Below the pieces are notes generated by a model. That model had not been told where the DNA came from and made no database searches. It saw nothing but the letters and a program-made list of their open reading frames with translations. The position numbers and the translations under genes are program-made. Source: Rhodococcoides trifolii (GTDB lineage Bacteria > Actinomycetota > Actinomycetes > Mycobacteriales > Mycobacteriaceae). Taken from it: a DNA stretch of 64,000 nucleotides. This document shows positions 1 through 8,632 of the stretch, piece after piece. The stretch lies in NCBI RefSeq assembly GCF_014635345.1, contig NZ_BMCU01000001.1, positions 1,364,001-1,428,000 on the forward strand, written 5' to 3'. Numbering within the stretch: the first letter of the stretch is position 1; the number at the start of each line of letters is the position of its first letter.

Positions 1-264
1 TCCGCGCGCGCCGGTTCGCATGAGCTCGTCGAGGTTGACCTTGTTCGACCCGGTCGCATCCATCCGTCGACGGTCACCGTCGAGGAGGTAGGGAAGCAGC
101 ATCTCCAGAGCGCGTGATTTACCGGATCCGTTGGCGCCACGCAGGATCAGCCGACCACCCGAGATGGTGAACTCGGTGTCGAGGTAGTGCCACACGTTCA
201 CGACGCCGGCGCGGGTGAGTCGCCAGCGATGGTCGTAATGTTTGGCACCTAGTGGTTCGGTCAC
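1..264 (-). CDS. jetC: Wadjet type II SMC-like ATPase JetC, N-terminal fragment (runs off window)
   Basis: This is the first 88 residues of a large SbcC/MukB-like ATPase, the motor subunit of the Wadjet complex that cleaves closed circular plasmid DNA. A Walker A motif GANGSGKS is visible at residues 43-50, preceded by a strand-rich stretch typical of SMC heads (GGRLILRG). The GTG start at 264 shares a GTGA junction with the jetB stop, so the two are translationally coupled. The rest of the gene, and the jetD nuclease that usually follows, lie left of base 1. The family was assigned mainly from the Walker A motif plus the two upstream genes, which are diagnostic of the cassette (TIGR02677-TIGR02680 order). 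Confidence 0.85.
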   Translation of the reverse strand, partial: MTEPLGAKHYDHRWRLTRAGVVNVWHYLDTEFTISGGRLILRGANGSGKSRALEMLLPYLLDGDRRRMDATGSNKVNLDELMRTGARG

Positions 265-1394
265 GTGGGTGATCCCGTCGTGGGTCGGTAGCGGGCGGCG
301 TGGGCGTGGAGGGCAAGTCCGTTCTCGCGGGACTCGGCCATGCGGAAGTCGTGGAGGAGTGCCACCACGTCGGTGCGCAGCGCGACAACCGAATCGACGT
401 ACTCCTGCTTCCACGACCGCTCGTTCTCCGCGGTCAGTTCGGACAGGATCTGATCGACCAGCGGCCACGGCGCGAGCAGTTCGGTTCGCGCCTGCGCAGC
501 CGGAAGCCGTTCCACCAGCTCCCCGACCAGCAGCAGGGTGGCCTGCTTGAGGCTTCCGCTGCCGGGGAACTCGATGTCGCTGAGGCGGGCATCGGAGTCG
601 TACGCGAGGACTCCCTCGGCGCGGACCTCCAACGTGAGACCGAAGTACTCGTCCAGTTGCCGTGTCAGGTCGGTCTTCTCGCGCGCGAGAACGTCCTGTT
701 CACTGTCGCTGAGGTCTCGGCGCAAGCTGATCGGGTCCTCCACGAGACGTCGACGCAGACGCTTCCTCGGGTCGTCGGTCGGGACGGCGAGAACGTGCGC
801 GAGCTCGGTGTCGGGTCCCAACGGGTGGGTCAGCAAGTGGGGCAGCAGGGGACGCGCGACGGAGAGCAGGGCGTCGTTGCTCGCGTTGTCGCCCCACGCC
901 GTCACAGTTCCGTCGGTCTCGCCGAGCAGGCCCCACTCGACGAGGACCTGCAGGGCGGCGACGAGTCGTCGACGATCGGTGATGTTCTCCGACAGGGCAA
1001 TTCCGCGTGCTGCGGCGTCCTCGCGGACTTGGGCGACGAGCGTCGACAGCAGTACCTGATCACCCATTCCGGGCGCCAGAAGGGCCGCGCCGGTGAGCGC
1101 CAGCAGCGCGTACGACGATGCGCCGAGCGGAACACCGTTGGGCCGGCGCAGCGCTCGCGTCGGTGCCGTCGGTTCGAGCGGGGTCTTGACCAGCCGCGCG
1201 AACGTCGACTCGACGATCAGTGTGTATCCGAGTTCCGAGGCGAAGGTCGACTTGAGGGCCGTCGCGTGTTTGCGGATGAGCGACAACAACTCCGGGTCAC
1301 GCGCCGCGGTGATGATGGGCCGCTGCAACAACTCCCGGCTGGCCTCCTGCCTACCCGCGGCGTCCTGCGAAAGGGTGCCCAGAGATTCGGTCAC
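261..1394 (-). CDS. jetB: Wadjet type II subunit JetB (DUF2398 / TIGR02678 family)
   Basis: This is a 377-residue protein matching the DUF2398 family in length, position and composition. The family is the kleisin-associated (MukE-like) subunit in type II Wadjet. The N-terminal part is helical with a winged-helix look, and a conserved-looking region runs through LLALTGAALLAPGMGDQVLLS. I chose the GTG start at 1394 because it forms a GTGA overlap with the jetA stop, as jetB does with jetC. The reading frame stays open upstream but only over antisense-like, Arg-rich sequence. In the cell it should join JetA and JetC in the DNA-translocating complex that detects small circular DNA. The function comes from family knowledge; I see no catalytic motif. 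Confidence 0.85.
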   Translation of the reverse strand: MTESLGTLSQDAAGRQEASRELLQRPIITAARDPELLSLIRKHATALKSTFASELGYTLIVESTFARLVKTPLEPTAPTRALRRPNGVPLGASSYALLALTGAALLAPGMGDQVLLSTLVAQVREDAAARGIALSENITDRRRLVAALQVLVEWGLLGETDGTVTAWGDNASNDALLSVARPLLPHLLTHPLGPDTELAHVLAVPTDDPRKRLRRRLVEDPISLRRDLSDSEQDVLAREKTDLTRQLDEYFGLTLEVRAEGVLAYDSDARLSDIEFPGSGSLKQATLLLVGELVERLPAAQARTELLAPWPLVDQILSELTAENERSWKQEYVDSVVALRTDVVALLHDFRMAESRENGLALHAHAARYRPTTGSPT

Positions 1395-2875
1395 CGCGCG
1401 CTCCGGCGGGCGTCGTCCGCATGCCGACTGTTCAGCGGCTCCACCGCGAGCACCAGATCGTGCACGGTGAGTGTCCCGTCGGGTGACTGCACGACCGTGT
1501 CCGCGCCGGTTGTCGCCGTCAGACGCAGCCCGAGATCGTCGTCGCTCCACTGGCCGCCCAGCCCCGGATCGTCGGCTGCAGCCAGCAGGCGGCCCAGCTG
1601 TTCGAGCAGCAGTACCCTTGCGGCACTGGACAATCGAGCGCCATCGAGCGGTCCGAGGGTGGCGAGTTCGGCGGCAGCGTCACGGGTGCGGAGGGCGTCG
1701 GAACGGGCGATCTCGTCCACTCGCCGCCGGTCGGCGGTCGTGTCCGGCACCCGCGAGACACGGCCGCGCGAGACGCGGTCTCCGCGCTCGCGCAGCGACA
1801 CCGGGACGGTGATGGGATCGGCGGTCCACCACGATGTTCCGGGGCCCACACGCGGGTCGGGTTCGTCGGGGCCGAGCAGCAGGTGTCGGGTGGGCTGGGC
1901 GCCGAACGTGGCGGCGAAGAGACGCTCGGCATCCTCGTCGGAGGACGAGTCGAACCACGACGCGAGCCGCAGCAGGTCCGCTCGCCGGGAGAAGCCGGAG
2001 TCGGATGCGTCGAGAATGCGCTTGGCGTTCGAGAGCAACTGCCCGAGGGCTCGGCCGGCGGCGGCCCGTAGTTCGGCCGGACCCGATCCGGCACCGTGGC
2101 CGGCGTACCAGCGTCGCAGGCCGTCCCACTCCTCGCGCGTGCGCCCCGCGGGCCGCTCGACGTGGACGTCGGTCAGCACCAGACGCGGAACGGCGTCGAG
2201 AACGTCGAACAGGGAATCGGGAACCCGGTCCAGTGCAGCGGACACCTCGGGCGCGTGGCGGTTCACGTCGGCGGTGATGAGGTCGACGTAGTCGAGCAGA
2301 ACGGACTTGAGTTCGGTGTAGTCGTCACCGCCGAGGTCGAACCGGCCCAAAGTGTCGGCCAGGTACGCGTAGAACTCGGCGACGCTCTCGGTGAAGAGTC
2401 GGTGATCGTTGAAGACGCCCGTGACGATCCCCGCGATGAGGTTCCCATCGGGGGTGGGGGCGTCCAGCAGCGTCGGCAGCCCGCCGACGCCGTCGGCGAT
2501 CCGGCCGAGCAGTTCCCTGGTCACCTCGCGGGCGCCGTCCGTGGCGTGGAGGATCTCGACGGCTCCACGGTGGACGCGTCGGCCCAGGCTCGTCACCTGG
2601 TAGCGCGCGCGGGCTCGCACGTAGTCGGCGACGGTCTCGACGCGCGTGTCGCGCGTAGACGGAGCGAGGTTTCCCCACTCGACCAGTTGTCGGCAGCGCG
2701 CCTCGACGGTGTCCACGTCGAGGTCCACGCTCTCGGCCACCACCCCGGCCGACATGTCCACCAGGACACCCGAGGTCAACCGATCCAGAACGGCGATGTA
2801 CTCGTGCCGCTCGTCGGCCGAGAGGTACCGGAACAGGTCGAGGTGCGCGTCGGCGCTGCTCTCGGAGTCCGGCAT
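1391..2875 (-). CDS. jetA: Wadjet type II subunit JetA (DUF2397 / TIGR02677 family)
   Basis: This is a 494-residue protein that resembles the DUF2397 family: an N-terminal winged-helix block (LFRYLSADERHEYIAVLDRL), a long helical middle and a basic C-terminus. In type II Wadjet systems this is the kleisin-like JetA subunit, which bridges the JetC ATPase heads and recruits JetB. It is the first gene of jetA-jetB-jetC, each joined to the next by a 4-base overlap. A 66-base gap separates it from the upstream RelA/SpoT-like gene on the same strand. The ATG at 2875 gives the family's usual ~490-500 residue length. Confidence 0.85.
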   Translation of the reverse strand: MPDSESSADAHLDLFRYLSADERHEYIAVLDRLTSGVLVDMSAGVVAESVDLDVDTVEARCRQLVEWGNLAPSTRDTRVETVADYVRARARYQVTSLGRRVHRGAVEILHATDGAREVTRELLGRIADGVGGLPTLLDAPTPDGNLIAGIVTGVFNDHRLFTESVAEFYAYLADTLGRFDLGGDDYTELKSVLLDYVDLITADVNRHAPEVSAALDRVPDSLFDVLDAVPRLVLTDVHVERPAGRTREEWDGLRRWYAGHGAGSGPAELRAAAGRALGQLLSNAKRILDASDSGFSRRADLLRLASWFDSSSDEDAERLFAATFGAQPTRHLLLGPDEPDPRVGPGTSWWTADPITVPVSLRERGDRVSRGRVSRVPDTTADRRRVDEIARSDALRTRDAAAELATLGPLDGARLSSAARVLLLEQLGRLLAAADDPGLGGQWSDDDLGLRLTATTGADTVVQSPDGTLTVHDLVLAVEPLNSRHADDARRSAR

Positions 2876-2941
2876 CGTTACATGTCCTCGATCTTGGGGC
2901 CGACGGGTGGGCGTTCCTCCAAGACTAAAGGCACGGCTCGG

Positions 2942-3895
2942 TCAGAGCGGTTTGGTTCGCTCCAACGGACCCACCACGTTGTAGTAGAGAGCGTCGTCCG
3001 TGTCGTCGACGGTGACGTCCACGTGCTGGCCGACGCTCAGATAGTGGTCGACCTTGATGCGCTGCCTGGACTTCGCCGCATCCTTGACCGACCGCGCCGG
3101 AATGAGACCTCGACGCCCGTCGTCGGCGACGGCGAGGGCGTACCGCGGGCCGGTGCGCACCACACGCACCCGGATCGTGGGCCCCGAGGCTTGCGCACCC
3201 GCCGCGGTGGTCAGCTCCTCGAGCTGGCTTGCGAGGGTGTCGGCCATGGCGTCGACCTCGGCAAGGAGAGTGGCCATGCTGGTGGCGTACTCCGAGTGGC
3301 GTTCTGTGGGCTTGAGTGCGCCGCCCGGTTTGTACATGTCCTCGTGCGTCAGCTCGCCCCAGGCGTCCTGCAGGCGTGTTTTGACCTGCACTTCGACCTT
3401 GACGCTGACGATCCCCTGGTGCGTCGCGACCCCGACCACGAGCACCGCGTGGAATGCGCGGTAACCGCTGGGTTTGGGATAGGTGACGTAGTCGACCGGG
3501 GTCTCGGCGAAATCGATGGGACAGTGCGCCGACTCGCACGCCTGCACGAGCTTCTCGGTGAAGGCGGTGAGGTCACGCGGTGACTTGCACAGCACCTTGA
3601 CCCCGACGATGTCGCTGAGCGCGCTCGCGACGTCGTCGGGGGTCCGCGGCATATCGATCCGGCCCTCGGCGATCCGCCGCCTGATCTTGTCCGCAGCGCG
3701 CGCCGGATCCTTGATGCGTGCGGTGTCCGCGTTCAACCGGTCCCGGTCGAGGTTGTCCAGAATCTCGTCGGCGATGGTGTCGAGAAATGTCTGCGCCGTG
3801 ACGAGCGCGGCCTCCCACGCACGGGCCCGATCCGTGTAGAGCTCCTCGACCAGGTCGTCGAGCGGGTCGGCCTCAGGTGCAGTCACCGCAGTCAC
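2942..3895 (-). CDS. RelA/SpoT-domain (p)ppGpp synthetase-like protein with C-terminal S1-like domain
   Basis: 317 residues. The synthetase fold is recognisable: RIK at 60-62 with K70 (the R-x-K ATP-binding motif), D95 in DIVGVKVLC, the guanine-stacking G-loop YPKPSGYRAFH at 139-149, EVQ at 168-170 and H184 in ELTHEDMYK. The Arg usual after the Asp motif is Lys100. There is no HD hydrolase domain upstream, so it is built like a small alarmone synthetase. Unusually, residues ~245-310 look like an S1/OB RNA-binding domain (RRGLIPARSV, VGQHVDVTV). It lies 10 bases after the exporter permease and 66 bases before jetA. It could make (p)ppGpp in stress or, like toxSAS/CapRel proteins, act in defence. 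Activity is inferred. Confidence 0.8.
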   Translation of the reverse strand: MTAVTAPEADPLDDLVEELYTDRARAWEAALVTAQTFLDTIADEILDNLDRDRLNADTARIKDPARAADKIRRRIAEGRIDMPRTPDDVASALSDIVGVKVLCKSPRDLTAFTEKLVQACESAHCPIDFAETPVDYVTYPKPSGYRAFHAVLVVGVATHQGIVSVKVEVQVKTRLQDAWGELTHEDMYKPGGALKPTERHSEYATSMATLLAEVDAMADTLASQLEELTTAAGAQASGPTIRVRVVRTGPRYALAVADDGRRGLIPARSVKDAAKSRQRIKVDHYLSVGQHVDVTVDDTDDALYYNVVGPLERTKPL

Positions 3896-3905
3896 CGCGA
3901 AGACC

Positions 3906-4709
3906 TTAGCGACTCACGGCCTTCTTGTACCGGTTGATCGCCAGCGGCACGAAGACGATCAGCATGATCGCCGACCACGCCAGGGTCGCGATCACCGGAT
4001 GTTGCAGCGGCCACGCATCGGGCGGGGGGAGCGCCGGGTTCACGTTTCCGAACAGCACGCGGCTGGCCTGGGTGATCGCCGAGACCGGGTTCCACTCCGC
4101 CACCGGTTTCAGGAACGACGGGAGGTCACTGCTCTGTACGAACGTGTTCGCGATGAACGTCAGCGGGAAGATCACGATGAAGCTGGCGTTGTTGAACACC
4201 TCGGGGGTGCGGATCCACAACCCGATGACCGCCATCAGCCACGACAGTGCGTACGCGAAGAGCAGTAGCAGAACGAACCCGAGCAGTGCCTCGAAGAACG
4301 AGGACCTGATGCGCCAGCCGACGAGCAGGCCGGTCAGCGACATCACCACCAGGCTGATGACGTTGATGGCGATGTCGCTGCTGGTGCGTCCGATCAGCAC
4401 GGCCGACGGCGCCATCGGTAGCGTGCGGAACCTGTCGATGATGCCCTTCTGCATGTCCTCGGCCAGCCCGAGCCCCGTCCACGTGGATCCGAAGATGACG
4501 GTCTGCGCGAAGATGCCGGCGATCAGGAACTCGCGGTAGGACATCCCGGGGATCTCGATGGCGGAGCCGAAGATGAACGCGAAGACGAGAACGAACATGA
4601 TCGGCGAGAGCAGCGTGAAGACGATCAGGTCGGGGACGCGCTTGATCTTGATGAGGTTGCGTTTGGCGATGGTGGCGCCATCGGTCACTGCCATGGTGAC
4701 GGCGTTCAT
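3906..4709 (-). CDS. ABC-2 type exporter permease (DrrB family)
   Basis: 267-residue membrane protein with about six hydrophobic segments (e.g. LIVFTLLSPIMFVLVFAFIFG, then four more, and a last one at LAWSAIMLIVFVPLAI). It matches daunorubicin-resistance DrrB-type ABC-2 permeases, including the sequence SAITQASRVLFG before the last helix. It should form the channel for the ATPase encoded just upstream. The ATG at 4709 overlaps the ATPase stop (ATGA). An in-frame extension to 5150 exists but has no membrane-like sequence and lies inside the ATPase gene, so I rejected it. Substrate unknown; the family exports drugs and lipids. Confidence 0.88.
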   Translation of the reverse strand: MNAVTMAVTDGATIAKRNLIKIKRVPDLIVFTLLSPIMFVLVFAFIFGSAIEIPGMSYREFLIAGIFAQTVIFGSTWTGLGLAEDMQKGIIDRFRTLPMAPSAVLIGRTSSDIAINVISLVVMSLTGLLVGWRIRSSFFEALLGFVLLLLFAYALSWLMAVIGLWIRTPEVFNNASFIVIFPLTFIANTFVQSSDLPSFLKPVAEWNPVSAITQASRVLFGNVNPALPPPDAWPLQHPVIATLAWSAIMLIVFVPLAINRYKKAVSR

Positions 4710-5671
4710 TTCTGTGCCTCCGGTTCTTCGAGCTCGGTCGCATGCCCGGTCAGTTTCATGAACACGTCGTCGAGGCTCGGTCGGCCCAGTCGCACGTCGG
4801 TGGGGGCAATGTCTTTGTCGCGCAGCAGGATCAGCGCCTCGGTCAGCGATGCGGATCCGTCGGTGACGCCGACGCTCACCTCGCGTGAGCTCTCGTCGAC
4901 CTCGACGCGGCCGGGTGCGAACTGTTCGAGCACGGTGCGCGCCGCAGCCATGTCGGTGCTCTCCGGCAGCGTCAGCTCGATCCGCGTTCCACCGATGCGG
5001 TCTTTCAGTTCGTCGGCCGTTCCGCGCTCGATCACCGTGCCGCGGTCGATCACTGCAATCGAGTCGGCCAGCTTGTCGGCCTCTTCGAGGTACTGGGTGG
5101 TGAGCAGCAGCGTCGTACCGGACGCCACGAGTTCCTCGATGACGGCCCACAACTCGACGCGGGCGCGCGGGTCGAGTCCGGTGGTCGGTTCGTCGAGGAA
5201 GAGCACCGGCGGGTCGGCGACCAGTGCGCCGGCGAGATCGAGGCGCCGTCGCATGCCGCCGGAATAGCCCTTGACCGGGCGGTCGGCCGCGTCGCTGAGG
5301 TCGAATCGTTCGAGCAGTTCGCGGGCCCGCGATCGGCTTTTGGCTCGACCGAGGTGATACAGCCGACCCACCATGTCGAGGTTCTCGTAGCCCGTCAGAT
5401 GTTCGTCGACGGCCGAGTACTGACCCGAGACACCGATCCGCGACTTCAGCTCGCGTGCGTCCTTCACCACGTCCAGTCCGACGACGGTGGCGGTGCCGGA
5501 ATCGGCCTGCAGCAGAGTCGTCAGGACGCGGATGGTGGTGGTCTTGCCTGCTCCGTTGGGACCGAGCAGGGCCATGACCGTGCCCTCGGGCACCTCGAGA
5601 TCGAGACCGTCGAGGGCGTGAATGTCGCCGTAACTCTTGCGCAAGCCGCTGGCGGTGATCGCAAATGGCAT
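4706..5671 (-). CDS. ABC exporter ATP-binding protein (DrrA family)
   Basis: 321-residue ATPase with Walker A GPNGAGKTTT, Q-loop region SGQYSAVDEHLTGYENL, signature YSGGMRRRLDLA, Walker B VLFLDEPTTGLDP and the long DrrA-type C-terminal domain. I chose the ATG at 5671 because a good ribosome site (GAAGGAG) sits 6 bases upstream and the alignable domain starts right after. The longer open frame to 5785 adds 38 residues with no family resemblance. It pairs with the overlapping permease gene. It is the first gene of a collinear run that continues into the RelA/SpoT-like and jet genes. Confidence 0.9.
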   Translation of the reverse strand: MPFAITASGLRKSYGDIHALDGLDLEVPEGTVMALLGPNGAGKTTTIRVLTTLLQADSGTATVVGLDVVKDARELKSRIGVSGQYSAVDEHLTGYENLDMVGRLYHLGRAKSRSRARELLERFDLSDAADRPVKGYSGGMRRRLDLAGALVADPPVLFLDEPTTGLDPRARVELWAVIEELVASGTTLLLTTQYLEEADKLADSIAVIDRGTVIERGTADELKDRIGGTRIELTLPESTDMAAARTVLEQFAPGRVEVDESSREVSVGVTDGSASLTEALILLRDKDIAPTDVRLGRPSLDDVFMKLTGHATELEEPEAQK

Positions 5672-5814
5672 CTGCTCTCCTTCTTCTCGGGTGCGGTTAC
5701 GACTGCCGAACAGGACAAAACTCATCGGGACAGGAGTGGAGCCTGCGGAACGACCCGCCGGGAGGTTATCGGCAGGTACCGACAAGTTCCACTGATTTGG
5801 GCCAAGATCGACGC

Positions 5815-7182
5815 ATGCCCGAGTTCATCGATACGAATCAGAGCCCGATCTCGATCGCACATGCCCTCGCCGGTCGCGGCATCGTCGGCGTCACGATCGC
5901 CTGGTTCGACAACAACGGGATCGTGCGATCACGCATCGTCACGACGGAAGAGTTTGCGTCCGTTGCGCGCAAGGGCGTGGGTGTTGCGGCAATCTTCCCG
6001 GTCTTCGATACCCACGACACCATCACCGCCGGCTTCGAAGAGCTGTCGCGGCCGTCCGGCGACTTCCGGGTTCTGCCGGTCCTCGAGACGCTGGCGCCAC
6101 TGGCTGGTCAACCGGGTTTGGCGTGGGCGGCGGCGCGGCAACTCGACCGCAACGGTGACCCGTGGCCGTGGGATGCGCGCGCAGTGCTGACCCGGCAAGT
6201 GGAGGCGGCGGCGGAGTTGGGCCTGACCATCCGGGCCGGGTACGAGATGGAGTTCTCGGTGTTCGCTCCCGACGGAGGCCCGTCGCCGGCGGAGTCCGGA
6301 GCCGCGTACAGCGGACGCGCACTCGTCGAGGTCGACGATTTCGTGCGCGCGCTGTTGAAGGACCTCCGCGTCAACGGCGTTGCCATCGGACAGCTGCACG
6401 CCGAGTTCGGCAAATCCCAGTTCGAACTCAGCCTGGCCGCGGTGGACCCGGTCAGTGCCGCCGACAATCAACTGCTGGCTCGGCAGACGATCTACGCCGC
6501 TGCGCGCACTCACGGTCTGCGCGTGAGCTTCTCACCCGTCACGCGGGAGAACAATCCGGGCAACGGATGGCACCTGCACACCTCGGTGTGGCGCGACGAC
6601 GTCAACCTCCTCAGCGGCGACGGGCCGCACGAGATGGCAACGGAGGGAGCGGCATACGTCGCGGGGATCCTGCGTGACCTGCCGGCGGTCATCGCTGTCA
6701 CCGCCCCGTCCGAGGCGTCGTTGCTACGACGCCGCCCGGGGTTCTGGGCCGGGGCCTACGGTTTCTGGGGTGTGGAGAACCGCGAGGCCGCACTGCGTTA
6801 CGTCCAGGGCGGCGCACTCCTCGGCGCCGGGAACGCGAACGTCGAACTGAAACCGTCGGATGCGTCGTCGAATCCGTATCTGGCGCTGGCCGTCGTGATC
6901 GGTGCCGGTCTGGCGGGCATCGCCGACGAGCTCGCCGTGCCGGACCCCATCGGAGACGACGTCGGCGGGTGGTCCGAGGCCCAGCGATCCGAGCGAGGAG
7001 TCGTCGCGCTCGCCACGGACGCATCCGCGCAGGCCGCCGCGCTGGCCGACAACGACCGCGTGCGAGCGGTTCTCGGCCCGCAGATGTACGGCGCGTTCGC
7101 CGCGGTGCGTGCGTCCGATGCGGCGTGGGCGGAGGGGAAGACCACCGCCGAGATCGTCGACGCGCACCTTTGGCGATACTGA
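5815..7182 (+). CDS. glutamine synthetase family protein (GlnA3/GlnA4/PuuA-like gamma-glutamyl ligase)
   Basis: 455 residues with the glutamine synthetase catalytic domain: metal-site EMEF near residue 146, the NPGNGWHLHTSVW histidine segment, the ENREAALRYV arginine loop and NVELKPSDASSNPYLALA in place of the usual ...GADANPYLALA. The N-terminal beta-grasp region is shorter than in housekeeping GlnA, which is typical of homologues that join glutamate to amines such as polyamines, ethanolamine or isopropylamine. The true substrate is not readable. The stop is followed at once by the GTG of the next gene, so the ligase is coupled to a papain-like protein. It is divergent from the exporter operon across a 143-base gap. 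Confidence 0.85.
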   Translation: MPEFIDTNQSPISIAHALAGRGIVGVTIAWFDNNGIVRSRIVTTEEFASVARKGVGVAAIFPVFDTHDTITAGFEELSRPSGDFRVLPVLETLAPLAGQPGLAWAAARQLDRNGDPWPWDARAVLTRQVEAAAELGLTIRAGYEMEFSVFAPDGGPSPAESGAAYSGRALVEVDDFVRALLKDLRVNGVAIGQLHAEFGKSQFELSLAAVDPVSAADNQLLARQTIYAAARTHGLRVSFSPVTRENNPGNGWHLHTSVWRDDVNLLSGDGPHEMATEGAAYVAGILRDLPAVIAVTAPSEASLLRRRPGFWAGAYGFWGVENREAALRYVQGGALLGAGNANVELKPSDASSNPYLALAVVIGAGLAGIADELAVPDPIGDDVGGWSEAQRSERGVVALATDASAQAAALADNDRVRAVLGPQMYGAFAAVRASDAAWAEGKTTAEIVDAHLWRY

Positions 7183-7857
7183 GTGCGCTACCTGCCCGGA
7201 TCGGAACGCGTTCTGGCCCAGCAACAATCGTCGTTGCCCCAACCGGAGCAGTTGTGCGGGCCGTTCTGGGTGGACGTGGCGCTGCGAGCGCTCACCGGTG
7301 CGTCGCCGGGGATCACCGACATCGCCCGATCCGCCGGCACGCTCGTGTACCCCCACGACCTCCCCGCGTATCGACCCGCCTCGGTCATGCCACGCACTGT
7401 GGAGTGGGCGGGCCTGCCGACGACGGACGACCCGAATCGGTCGGGCACCGACGCCGACGGTGTCCACCGAGCACTCGCAGGGGTGCACGTGGTCCCTGTG
7501 ACCGGACGGTTCACCGGGGACGGTGTGCGACGACTTCTCGCGAGCCTGGCCGACGGCGACCCGGTGGTGGTGATCGCCAACGTGCACACCTCGTTCTTCG
7601 CCGACGCGGACGATCCGAGAGTGCCGTGGTCCTGGCCCGTCGGGCATTTCGTGGCGCTGATCGGGTTCGACGACGCCGGCGTTGCGGTCGCGGATTCGTA
7701 TCCGATCGGGTCGCCGCCGGGCCAGTACGCGCAGAGTCTCGACGCTGTGGCCGTGGCACTGACCCGTGACGGGTACGGAGGCGGGGGAGTGTTCGTTGTC
7801 GGTGCGACCGAACCGAACCCGGCCGTCACCGGCTCCCTGCACGTCGGCATGTGGTGA
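7183..7857 (+). CDS. papain/C39-like putative cysteine amidohydrolase or peptidase
   Basis: 224 residues, no signal peptide, no membrane segment. A cysteine in QLCGPFW near residue 24, a histidine in VGHFVALIGFDD near residue 154 and an aspartate in VAVADSYP follow the Cys-His-Asp order of C39/papain-fold enzymes (CGP...GHFV...D-P). I recognise the fold pattern but not a named family with known function. It starts with GTG directly after the TGA of the glutamine-synthetase-like gene, implying co-translation. A ligase plus hydrolase pair suggests formation and later cleavage of a gamma-glutamyl amide, but that is inference. Confidence 0.6.
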   Translation: MRYLPGSERVLAQQQSSLPQPEQLCGPFWVDVALRALTGASPGITDIARSAGTLVYPHDLPAYRPASVMPRTVEWAGLPTTDDPNRSGTDADGVHRALAGVHVVPVTGRFTGDGVRRLLASLADGDPVVVIANVHTSFFADADDPRVPWSWPVGHFVALIGFDDAGVAVADSYPIGSPPGQYAQSLDAVAVALTRDGYGGGGVFVVGATEPNPAVTGSLHVGMW

Positions 7858-7981
7858 CGGACGTGCGCCGTCGTTCAGGATCGTCGACTCCAGACGCGAT
7901 TCCGTCCCCGGACGACGATGTGGACCGATTCGCATGCTCGACTCCATGCGACGATGACACCTGTCGAAAGAGAGGGTCATC

Positions 7982-8632
7982 GTGCCTGTGCTGCTCCATC
8001 TGGATTCGTCCGCCGACCTGCAGCGGTCCACCAGCCGCGGTCTGACGTCGCATTTCGCCGAGGAGTGGTCGGCGCAGGGGCGAGGTCACACCGTGGTCCG
8101 CCGCGATCTGCACGTCGACGCGCTGCCGCACCTTCCGAGCAGCGCGCTGCACTGGCCGCCGCGCCTGCGCACCACCGAGGAGTCCGTCGACCCGGCCGCC
8201 GAGGCGCTCCAGACCGAGCTCATCGACGAGGTGATCGCCGCGGACGTCGTCGTGGTCGGCGCACCGATGTACAACTGGTCGATGCCGTCGACGCTCAAGG
8301 CATGGATCGACTACCTGCACGTGCCCGGGGTGACGACACCCTTCGACGGTCCCACCAAGCCGCTCGAGGGAACGCCGATCGTGGTGGTGAGCAGTCGAGG
8401 AAACACCTACGCCGACGGAACGCCGGGCGCAGGAACGGATTTCGTGGTGCCCACACTCCAGCACGTGTTCGGAACCGTCTTCGGAATGGACGTCCACGTG
8501 GTCCTGGCGGAGTGGACACTGGCCGGCCGCGTTCCGGCGATGGCCCCGTTGATCGGTGACGCGCGGCAGAGCCTGAGCGCCGCACGAGACCAGGTGTCGG
8601 AGCTGGCAACGACACTGTCCGCCCGTGGCTGA
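7982..8632 (+). CDS. NADH-dependent azoreductase / NAD(P)H dehydrogenase (flavodoxin-like fold)
   Basis: 216 residues of the AzoR/NQO family: N-terminal [14 protein letters not shown] phosphate-binding loop, central [19 protein letters not shown] and VVSSRGNTY. These enzymes use FMN to reduce quinones or azo compounds by two electrons. The GTG start at 7982 has GAGAGGG upstream. The last eight bases overlap the start of the thiolase-like gene, so the two are co-transcribed. The physiological substrate is unknown. Confidence 0.85.
   Translation: MPVLLHLDSSADLQRSTSRGLTSHFAEEWSAQGRGHTVVRRDLHVDALPHLPSSALHWPPRLRTTEESVDPAAEALQTELIDEVIAADVVVVGAPMYNWSMPSTLKAWIDYLHVPGVTTPFDGPTKPLEGTPIVVVSSRGNTYADGTPGAGTDFVVPTLQHVFGTVFGMDVHVVLAEWTLAGRVPAMAPLIGDARQSLSAARDQVSELATTLSARG

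Noticed and set aside
300..2291. Long plus-strand open frame antisense to jetB and jetA
   Set aside because: GC-rich shadow of the minus-strand Wadjet genes, with no domain and low-complexity Arg/Gly/Ser composition.
2096..3583. Plus-strand 495-codon open frame antisense to jetA and the RelA/SpoT-like gene
   Set aside because: It crosses two well-supported genes and their gap and has no recognisable protein features.
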